Source of the DNA: an uncultured Collinsella sp.
GTDB lineage: Bacteria; Actinomycetota; Coriobacteriia; Coriobacteriales; Coriobacteriaceae
Direction of reading: 5' to 3'
DNA: 8,352 nucleotides
Assembly (NCBI GenBank): GCA_900542945.1
Contig: UQPI01000076.1
Location: forward strand, 1 to 8,352
Shown here: positions 1-5,930 of the stretch, in pieces
Layout of the letters: each line of letters starts with the position of its first letter
Numbering within the stretch: the stretch's first letter is position 1
Made by a program: the position numbers and the translations under genes
Notes under the pieces: model-generated
Databases searched by the model: none
Seen by the model: only the letters and a program-made list of their open reading frames with translations
What the model was told of the DNA's origin: nothing

Positions 1-2
1 TT

Positions 3-93
3 GCAGCGTCAAGCCGTTACGCGGTTTGGTAAAACCGCGTAACCAAAGGCGCAGCGTCGACCGGTCCGCCGTTCGTTAGAACGGCGGAACCAA
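3..93. repeat. Two tandem repeat units, each with a strong stem-loop
   Basis: Two units about 48 bp apart each begin GCAGCGTC (3-10 and 51-58) and end AACCAA. Each holds a near-perfect hairpin: arms 16-27 and 32-43 (12 bp, loop GGTA), and arms 65-74 and 79-88 (10 bp, loop GTTA). The arm sequences differ between units while pairing is kept. They lie just after the gntR stop codon and may end its transcript, but no T-run follows either stem, so they are not classical intrinsic terminators. Confidence 0.75.
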
Positions 94-95
94 CC

Positions 96-815
96 CTACA
101 TGACCATAACGTAGCGCGATCCCACGTAGTACTGCTTACCCATCAGGACCGGCTCGCCATTGGGGCCGATAAAGCCGGCACGCAGATTGAGCAGTGGATC
201 GTGCGGAGCAATGCCCAACTCGGCCGCCTGCTCGGCGTTAGCGCGAACGGCCTCGACCGTACGGTAGCCAACCGAGACAATCGGCGTTCCGCCAACACGC
301 TCGACTTCGGCAAAAATCGACTTGTCCTCAAGATCGGCCGTCAACAGCTCACGGTAAGCGTCAAACGGCACAAAGATGTTCTCCTCAAAGATGGGCTCAC
401 CGTCGGCTGTACGCACGCGCTTGATATGCAGCAGCAGCGCGTCCTTCTGCAGGCCAAAGAATTCCATCTCGTTTTGACGTGCCGGCACAATCTGGCGATC
501 GACCACATGTGCGCCCGCCTTCATGCCATTGTCGGCACACAGCGCGGTAAACGTCTGCAGCGTCGAGGCGTGGAACTGGCGGTTGATGTGCGGAGTGGAG
601 ACAAAGGTGCCGCGGCCCTGCTGCTTAACCAGGTAGCCATCGGAGCACAGCTCCTCAACGGCGCGGCGCACCGTAATGCGGCTCACCTCGTACTGTTCGG
701 CAAGCTCAAGTTCGGACGGAATACGCTCCTTGGGTGCATAAATACCTTTCTCGATCGCATCCTTGATCTCGTCGTAAATCTGCTGGTAAAGCGGTGCATT
801 TTTTGGTGCAGGCAT
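96..815 (-). CDS. GntR-family transcriptional regulator with UTRA ligand domain (HutC subfamily)
   Basis: A 239-residue DNA-binding regulator of normal length for the HutC/UTRA branch of GntR. Residues about 8-73 form the winged helix-turn-helix: LYQQIYDEIKDAI opens it, PSELELAEQYEVSRITVRRA (33-52) spans the turn and recognition helix, and the wing ends in GRGTF (67-71). Residues about 95-235 match a UTRA sensor fold, with EENIFVP (144-150) in the middle and a late GEPVLMGKQYYVGSRY strand pair. UTRA domains commonly bind phosphorylated sugars or related metabolites, so a PTS product is a reasonable effector. The ATG at 815 gives the full helix-turn-helix; the upstream AAGAG is only a weak ribosome site. 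A palindrome at 853-865 lies just upstream and recurs before the PTS operon and the DMT gene, which suggests autoregulation and control of both. The family call is firm; effector and targets are inferred. Confidence 0.93.
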   Translation of the reverse strand: MPAPKNAPLYQQIYDEIKDAIEKGIYAPKERIPSELELAEQYEVSRITVRRAVEELCSDGYLVKQQGRGTFVSTPHINRQFHASTLQTFTALCADNGMKAGAHVVDRQIVPARQNEMEFFGLQKDALLLHIKRVRTADGEPIFEENIFVPFDAYRELLTADLEDKSIFAEVERVGGTPIVSVGYRTVEAVRANAEQAAELGIAPHDPLLNLRAGFIGPNGEPVLMGKQYYVGSRYVMVM

Positions 816-852
816 GTCTAATCACTCTTATCAAAATATCGAAATAACTAAT

Positions 853-865
853 ACGTATATAACGT
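853..865. promoter_or_regulatory. Predicted GntR-type operator upstream of gntR
   Basis: The palindrome ACGT-ATATA-ACGT lies 38 bp upstream of the gntR start in an A+T-rich stretch (835-880) that must hold the gntR promoter. It matches 11 of 13 positions of the PTS operon site at 6887-6899 (read in reverse complement) and 11 of 13 of the DMT site at 8160-8172 (reverse complement). Autoregulation by the adjacent GntR protein is the simplest reading. I could not pick a convincing -35/-10 pair here. Confidence 0.6.
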
Positions 866-919
866 CTTTTTATATGTTACCTCAGTTTGATAAAACGATA
901 CACCACATACAGCAAATCC

Positions 920-1927
920 CTACTTGCCGTCGTCCTGCTGCAGACTATCCTGCTCGCTGAGGCGCGCCTGTCTGCAGGCCATGCGCGCGGGCTTGTCGGG
1001 ATCGGGTACGGCCGTGGGCATGGGCTCGTCAACATGACCGCCCCACCAGCCGCCCACAAAGTTGAGCGTGTGGAACACGTTGATCACGGCGCCGGGATCA
1101 ATGTCGCATACCAGCTTGATAATGTCCTGACTCTCGTAGGTCGAGACAACGGCGTGCAGCAGGTACATCTTTTCGCGACTGTATCCGCCGATGACCTCGG
1201 CGCAGCTAATGCCGTGCTGAAAATGGTCAACATAGGCGGTCATGACTTCGTCCGCCTTGTGCGTTGTGATCTGCAGCGTCACACGGTCGTAGCGACGATA
1301 GAAACTGTCGATGGTCTTGGTCGAAATAAACTGGAACACGATGGAGTACGCCGCATTGTCCCAGCCAAACATAAAGCCAAAGATCGCCAGGATAAAGCAG
1401 TTGAAACCAAAGATAACGCCCCAGATGGTCTTACCCGTGTGGTTGGAGACCCACAGCGCGATAAAGTCGGTGCCGCCGGTAGATGCGCCGGACTTGAGCG
1501 CGATGGCAGCGCCCAGACCCGAGACCACGCCACCAAAAATGATGAGCATGATCTTGTCGCCCAAAAACGGGGCGAAATGAAAGATGTTGAGGAACAGCGA
1601 TGAGAGCACAACTTGCATCATCGAGAAGATGACGAAGCGCTTGCTGATGCCGCTCCAGCATAGGAGCGCCACGGGGATGTTGAGCGCGAGCATACCGAGC
1701 GAGATGTCGATGTGAACGCCGCCCAGCGAGGTAACGCGATCGAGCAGGACCGCGACGCCGGTGAGACCGCTCGGAAGCAGGTCGGCGGGCTGAATGAACG
1801 CCTGGATCAGAAATGTCTGGAGAACGGCGGAAATTGCGACCGCCACGGCAGTAATGGTGCGGCGGACGATGGTGAGGCGGCCGAGCACGAGCACTCGGTC
1901 CGTGAGCTGATCGATGGCGTTCGCCAC
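920..1927 (-). CDS. YitT-family membrane protein (DUF161 plus DUF2179)
   Basis: A 335-residue integral membrane protein. About five to six hydrophobic segments span residues 23-45, 53-66, 77-92, 98-117, 126-145 and 168-188. They carry the family signatures PSGLTGVAVL (52-61) and GASTGGTDFIA (147-157). A soluble C-terminal DUF2179 domain follows (about 213-292, from DRVTLQITTHKADEV to INVFHTLNFVGG). Residues 300-335 form a charged, low-complexity tail. The start is GTG at 1927, chosen because AAAGGAG sits 5 nt upstream and the first membrane segment follows properly. Proteins of this family are widespread and poorly characterised, and no transport substrate can be assigned. The gene has its own candidate extended -10 promoter (1973-1981) and lies 355 bp from the HAD gene. 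It lacks the palindrome shared by the PTS, DMT and gntR promoters, so it is probably not part of that regulon. Confidence 0.9.
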   Translation of the reverse strand: MANAIDQLTDRVLVLGRLTIVRRTITAVAVAISAVLQTFLIQAFIQPADLLPSGLTGVAVLLDRVTSLGGVHIDISLGMLALNIPVALLCWSGISKRFVIFSMMQVVLSSLFLNIFHFAPFLGDKIMLIIFGGVVSGLGAAIALKSGASTGGTDFIALWVSNHTGKTIWGVIFGFNCFILAIFGFMFGWDNAAYSIVFQFISTKTIDSFYRRYDRVTLQITTHKADEVMTAYVDHFQHGISCAEVIGGYSREKMYLLHAVVSTYESQDIIKLVCDIDPGAVINVFHTLNFVGGWWGGHVDEPMPTAVPDPDKPARMACRQARLSEQDSLQQDDGK

Positions 1928-1972
1928 GCAGGCTCCTTTCGAAGGCAGATGTGGTTGTGGGGCATGCCGGCG

Positions 1973-1981
1973 ATTGTAGCA
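1973..1981 (-). promoter_or_regulatory. Candidate extended -10 promoter of the YitT-family gene
   Basis: On the minus strand the sequence reads TGCTACAAT, an extended -10 element (TGn plus TACAAT, one mismatch to TATAAT). It would start transcription about 40 nt before the GTG at 1927. No good -35 hexamer is found at 17 bp, which is tolerated for extended -10 promoters. Confidence 0.45.
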
Positions 1982-2065
1982 TGGAGCGACAGAGGGCGCT
2001 TCAATTCACCCTCTCTCGACAACCAAAACGGGACAAGCAAGCCCACGACCAAAGGGCAAAATTCC

Positions 2066-2187
2066 AAGTGAGTAGACTTTTCGCGACCTGCCGAGCACAG
2101 CCAATAACAGCCACCTCTGTGACCTGCGGTTTTACTAAGGCAGAAACGCTTTGTGCTCGGCATGCGCCAAAAAGTCTACTCACTTAG
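2066..2187. repeat. Large imperfect inverted repeat (possible interspersed palindromic element)
   Basis: The left arm begins AAGTGAGTAGACTTTT (2066-2081) and runs to TGCCGAGCACA near 2099. The right arm is its mirror, ending AAAAGTCTACTCACTT (about 2171-2186). The outer 16 bp pair perfectly, a short variable stretch follows, and the inner TGCCGAGCACA block pairs again. About 50 bp of unpaired DNA lies in the middle. No transposase is encoded, so a MITE-like or structural repeat is the likely class. Confidence 0.75.
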
Positions 2188-2238
2188 TCTGAGTCGAAGC
2201 CAAACTGATCCAAATTGAAGCCAAAATGAGCCAATCCA

Positions 2239-2272
2239 CCGCAAGAGACGTGTGAATCCGCACTTCTTGCGG
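2239..2272. repeat. Stem-loop 10 nt after the HAD stop codon
   Basis: Arms CCGCAAGA (2239-2246) and TCTTGCGG (2265-2272) pair perfectly across an 18-nt loop. On the transcribed minus strand it is followed by a T-rich but interrupted stretch. It may protect or end the HAD transcript; there is no clean T-run, so terminator status is uncertain. Confidence 0.5.
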
Positions 2273-2282
2273 CGAATTGACG

Positions 2283-2912
2283 CTACAAAGCGGTCAGAAT
2301 GTCGGCGAGGTTGTCGATGACGGCGTCGGCTCCCGTTTGGTCCAGGTTGACGCCCTCGTGCGGACGCAGCGCCAGGACGCGGGCGCCGGAGCGCTTGCCG
2401 GCCTCGATGCCCAAAGGCGAATCCTCGATAACCAGGCACTCGGCAGGCTCCACCCCCAGCGCCTCCATGGCACGCAGGTAGATCTCGGGATCGGGCTTAA
2501 ACGCACTGCACTCGTGCCCGCTGATGGTGTAGTCCAGCACGTCGGCGATACCGGCAATCTCCACCAGCTCGTCAATGAGCTCGCGATAGGATGAGCTTGC
2601 GATGGCGCACTTCACGCCGCGCTCGTGCAGCTCACGCATCACCGGCTCCGTCTGCTCGTTGAGCAGCTCGGCATACGGAACGGGGTGGTCCGGGCTGTAG
2701 ACCTGCTTGTACTCCACGCGCAGGCGCTCGCGCAGCTCAATATCGTCAGGCACCAGCGCCTCCCAAATGGCAGGCTCGTTAGACCCCGAAAGATCGGGGA
2801 TCTCGTCAAAGTGGAAGCCCTTCTCTTCCATAAATGCCACGCGGCGACGGTTGTAGAACCACTCGGTATCGACCAGCACGCCGTCCATGTCAAACAGCAC
2901 TGCCTTGATCAT
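2283..2912 (-). CDS. HAD-superfamily hydrolase, beta-phosphoglucomutase-like subfamily IA
   Basis: A 209-residue soluble HAD enzyme. All four motifs are present: motif I DMDGVLVD with nucleophile Asp8 and acid/base Asp10; motif II at CAIASSS (Ser106/Ser107); motif III Lys139 in FKPDPEIY; motif IV IEDSPLGIEAG with Glu163/Asp164. The helical cap lies between residues 15 and about 90, as in the phosphoglucomutase/phosphatase group. Expected activity is hydrolysis or mutation of a small phosphorylated sugar; the exact substrate cannot be read from sequence. I chose the ATG at 2912 (MIKAVLFDMDG), because GGAGGAG lies at a suitable distance. The ATG two codons earlier would place that site against the start, and longer upstream extensions run into hairpin and terminator DNA. 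The gene follows the PTS operon terminator (3005-3036), so it is probably a separate transcript. A link to PTS metabolism is only positional. Confidence 0.9.
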   Translation of the reverse strand: MIKAVLFDMDGVLVDTEWFYNRRRVAFMEEKGFHFDEIPDLSGSNEPAIWEALVPDDIELRERLRVEYKQVYSPDHPVPYAELLNEQTEPVMRELHERGVKCAIASSSYRELIDELVEIAGIADVLDYTISGHECSAFKPDPEIYLRAMEALGVEPAECLVIEDSPLGIEAGKRSGARVLALRPHEGVNLDQTGADAVIDNLADILTAL

Positions 2913-2926
2913 ACGCATCTCCTCCC

Positions 2927-2961
2927 ACCTGCCAAAAAGGGACAGGTTCATTTTGGTAGGT
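2927..2961. repeat. Stem-loop abutting the HAD ribosome binding site
   Basis: Arms 2927-2937 (ACCTGCCAAAA) and 2951-2961 (TTTTGGTAGGT) pair with one mismatch around a 13-nt loop that contains the AAAGGGACAG-type motif in part. On the minus strand the hairpin ends directly before the GGGAGGAG ribosome site of the HAD gene. A GATAAT -10-like box lies at 2962-2967 beside it, with a poor -35. Confidence 0.5.
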
Positions 2962-3004
2962 ATTATCTGGGGTTTTGCGGCGCGACGAACACGCCCCCCA
3001 AAGC

Positions 3005-3036
3005 AAAAAAGGGGACGGGGCGCAAACCCCATCCCC
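3005..3036 (-). terminator. Intrinsic terminator of the PTS-deglycase operon
   Basis: On the minus strand the stem GGGGATGGGG (3036-3027) pairs with CCCCGTCCCC (3020-3011) across the loop TTTGCG, with one G-T pair, and is followed at once by six T (3010-3005). It lies 34 bp after the deglycase stop codon. This is a classical Rho-independent terminator and separates the HAD gene from the operon. Confidence 0.88.
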
Positions 3037-3070
3037 TCTCAATCAACCCGTAAGGTCTACTTACTTGTGA

Positions 3071-4054
3071 TTAGTAGGAAAGCTTCCACATGTAGCGACG
3101 CATGGTCAGCGGGTGCTGACGGGCCTCGGCGATCTGGTTGCCGTACTCGCGCATAACGGCGAGGTGCAGCAGCGGGTTGAAGTAGGTGATGACGCTCGCG
3201 GGCACGGCGTCAGCCAGGCCGTAGTCCTTGGAGTCGATCAGAGCGACCTTGGCGCCCATGCGCTCAAGGAAGGTGAGGGCGCGGGCGTCCATCGGACGGG
3301 TAGCACCATCGGACATGAAGAAGACGTAGGGCTTACCCTCGGTGGAAACCTCGAACGGGCCGTGGAAGTACTCGCCGGTGTTGTAGGCGGCGGCGTCGAT
3401 CCACTGCATCTCGGTGAACAGGAAGGCGGCGTGAGAATAAGCCATCTTCTCGGAGGCACCGGAAGCCATGAAGTAGATCATCTTGTCGTCCTTGAAGTCC
3501 TCGGCGAACTTCTTGGCGAGCTTCTTGCAGTGCTGAGCGGCGTTCTCGCAGAGATCGAAAACGTTGGTGAGGCCGGTGATCATGTCCTCGTAGTGGTCAT
3601 AGCCCTCGGTCTGCTGAAGGATCTCGAGAGCAAGAGCGATGGCATAGCCGGGCTTCTCGCACTTGGCAGCGTAGTTGGCGTGGAAGCCGTGGACGATGAC
3701 GTGGTCGGCGTCGACAGTCAGAGCGGAGCCAGCCTTGTTGGTGAGGGAGACGACCGGGCAGTTGTGCTTCTTGGCGGTCTTGTTGGCCTCGACGGTCTCG
3801 GGCGTGGAGCCACCGAGGGAGCAGGTGATCACGAAGGTGTGCTCGTTGACCCAGGAAGGCGTGTCGTAGTTGAACTCGTTAGCGGTGAAGATCTGAACGT
3901 TCAGCTTGTCCGTGTTGTTGGCCAGGAAGTACTTGGCGGGGTAAAGGTCGGACATGGAAGCGCCGCAGCCGACGAAGGCAACGCTGTGAATCTCGTGGTT
4001 GGACAGGACGTCAGCGACGATCTGCTTAGGGAGGTTAAGGTCGATCTCGTACAT
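3071..4054 (-). CDS. SIS-domain sugar-phosphate deglycase/isomerase, FrlB/FraB/GfrF type (predicted Amadori product deglycase)
   Basis: A 327-residue cytoplasmic protein with two SIS domains (about 15-145 and 180-310), the size of FrlB-type deglycases. Sugar-phosphate binding segments are CGASMSD (30-36), SLGGSTPET (79-87) and SGASEK (198-203). Glu215 (in FTEMQW) and His231 (in EYFHGP) are 16 residues apart. The same spacing holds for the catalytic Glu/His of the fructose-asparagine deglycase FraB and, as I recall its sequence, E. coli FrlB. The C-terminus RRYMWKLSY also resembles the RRYYGGLVEY end of FrlB. The expected reaction cleaves a 6-phosphorylated glycated amine to hexose 6-phosphate and free amine. 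An AgaS-like aminosugar isomerase is the main alternative. The ATG at 4054 is preferred because AAAGGA lies 9 nt upstream; the open frame continues to 4153 but that stretch is intergenic in character. It is last in the PTS operon, 198 bp after EIID, with an intrinsic terminator behind it. Confidence 0.85.
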   Translation of the reverse strand: MYEIDLNLPKQIVADVLSNHEIHSVAFVGCGASMSDLYPAKYFLANNTDKLNVQIFTANEFNYDTPSWVNEHTFVITCSLGGSTPETVEANKTAKKHNCPVVSLTNKAGSALTVDADHVIVHGFHANYAAKCEKPGYAIALALEILQQTEGYDHYEDMITGLTNVFDLCENAAQHCKKLAKKFAEDFKDDKMIYFMASGASEKMAYSHAAFLFTEMQWIDAAAYNTGEYFHGPFEVSTEGKPYVFFMSDGATRPMDARALTFLERMGAKVALIDSKDYGLADAVPASVITYFNPLLHLAVMREYGNQIAEARQHPLTMRRYMWKLSY

Positions 4055-4144
4055 CTGACACATTCCTTTCGATTTTTGCGACGCCACATTGCCGGACGCA
4101 CGCAGGGTTACCGTGATTTGGACCGAGTCGCCGGCCCGTTGAGG

Positions 4145-4175
4145 ATGTGTCAAAGGGACTGTCCCTTTGACACAT
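4145..4175. repeat. Perfect 31-bp palindrome between EIID and the deglycase gene
   Basis: Arms of 15 bp, 4145-4159 and 4161-4175 (core TGTCAAAGGGAC and GTCCCTTTGACA), flank a single central base. A related half copy occurs at 8218-8234 (15 of 17 positions), and the core AAAGGGACAG is found again at 2935-2944. It is not followed by a T-run on the minus strand and sits inside the operon, so it is better seen as an interspersed repeat or RNA processing element than as a terminator. Confidence 0.8.
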
Positions 4176-4186
4176 TTAGGGATGGA

Positions 4187-4219
4187 AGCCTGTCTGGGGT
4201 ATGGGATGCCAGGCAGGCT
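4187..4219. repeat. Intercistronic stem-loop between EIID and the deglycase gene
   Basis: Arms AGCCTGTCTGG (4187-4197) and CCAGGCAGGCT (4209-4219) pair over 11 bp with one wobble, loop 11 nt. With the palindrome at 4145-4175 it forms a double-hairpin spacer in the 198-bp gap, perhaps setting mRNA stability or deglycase level. Confidence 0.55.
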
Positions 4220-4252
4220 CCCGGGGGAAAGCGGTTAGGCGCTTAGTCGCGA

Positions 4253-5086
4253 CTAGGCCAGGATGCCGGCCGCAGAGAGGGCGATGCCGCCCACGATGGC
4301 GATCACGAGAAGCCAACCGGTGTTGACGTTCTTCTTGATGAGCCAGTACATAAGGCCGGTGAGGCCAAGGGAGATCATCTGAGGCATCATGCCGTCCAGG
4401 ATGTCCTGGATCACGACGGTGCCGTCAGCGAACTGCAGCGGGGTGGTGGCGCCGATCAGCGTAGCGATCATGCCGCCCACGGACATAAGACCCACGATGC
4501 CGCAGACATACATGAGCTTCTCCATGAGGTCTCCGCCCTGAAGCTTGCTCAGGTACTCGTGGCCGCCCTGATAGCCCATCTTGGCTGCGAACCAAGTGAT
4601 CAGCACAGAGGGGACGATGGAGATGAGCATCGCCAGGATCGGGCCCATGATGGAGCCCTGCTGAGCCAGCTGAACGCCCAGGCCAAAGGCGATAACGCGG
4701 ATGGTGCCCTGGAAGAAGGAGTCACCGATGCCGGAAAGCGGACCCATGAGGGATGTCTTGACCGCGTTGATCGAATCGGGATCGAAGTTCTCGGGATCCT
4801 TGGCGTACTCCTCCTCCATGGAGGCGGCGAGGCCCAGGACAAAAGCGCTCGTCTGCGGGGTGCAGTTGTAGAACGCCATGTGACGGTGGTAAGCCTCTTT
4901 CTTAGCAGCGAGCTGCTTGGGGTCGGACTCATCCGGATAGAGGCGATCGAGCGTGGGAACCATGCCGTAGAGGAAGCCCATGTTCATCTGACGCTCGTAG
5001 TTCCAAGAGGCCTGGATGGCCCAGGAGCGCCAGAAGAACTGGCTGACCTTCTTGTTCAGGGACACGTCCTTGGTTGCGGTTGCCAT
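4253..5086 (-). CDS. PTS mannose-family transporter subunit EIID
   Basis: A 277-residue membrane subunit of a mannose/fructose/sorbose-type PTS permease, of normal length. Family features in order: FFWRSWAIQASWNYERQMN (17-35), FYNCTPQTSAFVLGLAASME (72-91), and KTSLMGPLSGIGDSFFQGT (110-128). Hydrophobic segments follow near 130-168, 192-212 and 236-275. With EIIC it forms the membrane channel that passes the sugar to EIIB for phosphorylation. The ATG at 5086 is chosen because the EIIC stop codon is part of its ribosome site (TAAGGAGG) 13 nt upstream, which indicates tight translational coupling. A longer reading to 5203 would overlap EIIC by about 100 bp with no homologous sequence. The stop codon lies in a 12-bp palindrome (4244-4255). 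The family assignment is secure; the sugar carried is not determined by this subunit alone. Confidence 0.95.
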   Translation of the reverse strand: MATATKDVSLNKKVSQFFWRSWAIQASWNYERQMNMGFLYGMVPTLDRLYPDESDPKQLAAKKEAYHRHMAFYNCTPQTSAFVLGLAASMEEEYAKDPENFDPDSINAVKTSLMGPLSGIGDSFFQGTIRVIAFGLGVQLAQQGSIMGPILAMLISIVPSVLITWFAAKMGYQGGHEYLSKLQGGDLMEKLMYVCGIVGLMSVGGMIATLIGATTPLQFADGTVVIQDILDGMMPQMISLGLTGLMYWLIKKNVNTGWLLVIAIVGGIALSAAGILA

Positions 5087-5099
5087 AGTGTGTTCCTCC

Positions 5100-5894
5100 T
5101 TAGTCTTCGTCGTCTTCGAGCGGATCGTAGTCGGAATCGACACCGGCGGCTGCATGGGAACCGTTGAACTTGAAGCCCATGAAGACGACAGCCAGGCACA
5201 CACCGATCAGAGCGACCGCGATGACGGACAGGTTGAGGTAAGCGGCGAGCAGGAAACCGATGAACAGGAACGGGGTCATACCCTTCTTGATCATCATGGT
5301 GAGCAGCAGGGCCAGACCGTAGGCGGTCATGATCTTGGTCGAGACGTTCAGACCAACGGACAGCCACTCGGGAACCATGTTGACGATGGCTTGGACCAGG
5401 TCGGTACCGACAAAGACGGCCAGGAAGATCGGCAGGAAGTACATGATGGCGTACAGACCGGAGCCGGCGCAGATGTGCATGCGGTAGGCGGTCTTGAACT
5501 TGCCGTTATCAATCGCGCTATCGGCCACATGGGTAAGGGCGGCGATGATGGAACGGAACACGATGCCGAGGAGCTGACCCAGGACGGCGACCGGGATGGC
5601 GATCGTCATGGCGGTCTCGGCGGAAGCATCGGTCAGGCACGCGAAGGCAGCTGCCACGATGCCGCCCAGGACCATATCGGGCGGAACGGCGGCGCCGACC
5701 TGCACCAGGCCCATGGATACGAGCTCGACGGCGGCACCGACGGCAAGGCCGGTGGGCACATCGCCCAGCAGCAGACCGACGAGCGTGGCGCCAACGAGGG
5801 GCTGCTCGAAGTTAAGACGGCCGAGCAGGCGGGAGTCCCACATGCAGAACACGCCGACGAGGCCGACGAGCACCGCACTGATGAACGTATTCAT
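5100..5894 (-). CDS. PTS mannose-family transporter subunit EIIC
   Basis: A 264-residue polytopic membrane protein, the channel partner of EIID. The N-terminal half carries the EIIC-Man signature: QPLVGATLVGLLLGDVPTGL (31-50), followed by GAAVELVSMGLVQVGAAVPPD (53-73). Further hydrophobic segments run through residues about 75-120, 143-165, 190-210 and 212-240. The protein ends in an acidic cytoplasmic tail (about 251-264, DSDYDPLEDDED), a little more charged than is usual for the family. The ATG at 5894 has AAAGGAG 6 nt upstream. A 36-nt gap to EIIAB holds a short stem-loop (5912-5925). The stop codon overlaps the ribosome site of EIID. Function: membrane translocation of the PTS sugar. Confidence 0.95.
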   Translation of the reverse strand: MNTFISAVLVGLVGVFCMWDSRLLGRLNFEQPLVGATLVGLLLGDVPTGLAVGAAVELVSMGLVQVGAAVPPDMVLGGIVAAAFACLTDASAETAMTIAIPVAVLGQLLGIVFRSIIAALTHVADSAIDNGKFKTAYRMHICAGSGLYAIMYFLPIFLAVFVGTDLVQAIVNMVPEWLSVGLNVSTKIMTAYGLALLLTMMIKKGMTPFLFIGFLLAAYLNLSVIAVALIGVCLAVVFMGFKFNGSHAAAGVDSDYDPLEDDED

Positions 5895-5911
5895 ACCCTT
5901 CTCCTTTCAGT

Positions 5912-5925
5912 CAGGCAAAAGCCTG
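5912..5925. repeat. Short stem-loop between EIIAB and EIIC
   Basis: CAGGC-AAAA-GCCTG is a perfect 5-bp stem with a 4-nt loop in the 36-nt gap between the two coding regions, just ahead of the EIIC ribosome site. It is small and may only affect relative expression or stability. Confidence 0.4.
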
Positions 5926-5930
5926 GTTGA

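Larger units (their letters stand above)
1928..2282. other. Intergenic region between YitT and HAD genes
   Basis: This 355-bp stretch has no supported gene. It holds the YitT ribosome site and candidate promoter (1973-1981), an imperfect stem at 1987-1996/2009-2018, the 122-bp inverted repeat (2066-2187), three phased copies of CAAANTGA (2201-2229), and a stem-loop just after the HAD stop (2239-2272). Short reading frames on both strands inside the inverted repeat resemble each other only because the DNA is palindromic. Confidence 0.7.

Noticed and set aside
1951..2187. Small open frames on both strands in the inverted repeat
   Set aside because: Their mutual similarity comes from the palindrome itself; no ribosome site or known domain is present.
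2066..2187. Integron attC-like recombination site
   Set aside because: The palindromic form is suggestive, but the conserved attC core ends are absent and no integrase or cassette structure is seen.
4055..4153. N-terminal extension of the SIS protein to 360 residues
   Set aside because: The added sequence has no family similarity, and AAAGGA is correctly placed for the ATG at 4054.
4163..4172. TTGACA -35 box on the minus strand before the deglycase gene
   Set aside because: It is part of the palindromic repeat and no -10-like hexamer lies at 16-18 bp.
3113..4246. 377-residue plus-strand open frame opposite the deglycase gene
   Set aside because: It is a Val/Gly/Leu-rich mirror of a high-G+C gene, has no recognisable domain, and the minus-strand frame has clear SIS motifs.
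5087..5203. Longer EIID start overlapping EIIC
   Set aside because: The added residues are low-complexity out-of-frame EIIC sequence; TAAGGAGG directly before the ATG at 5086 marks the true start.
5016..5930. 304-residue plus-strand open frame opposite EIIC
   Set aside because: Its Asp/Gly/His/Gln-rich composition is typical of an antisense shadow; EIIC on the other strand is well supported.
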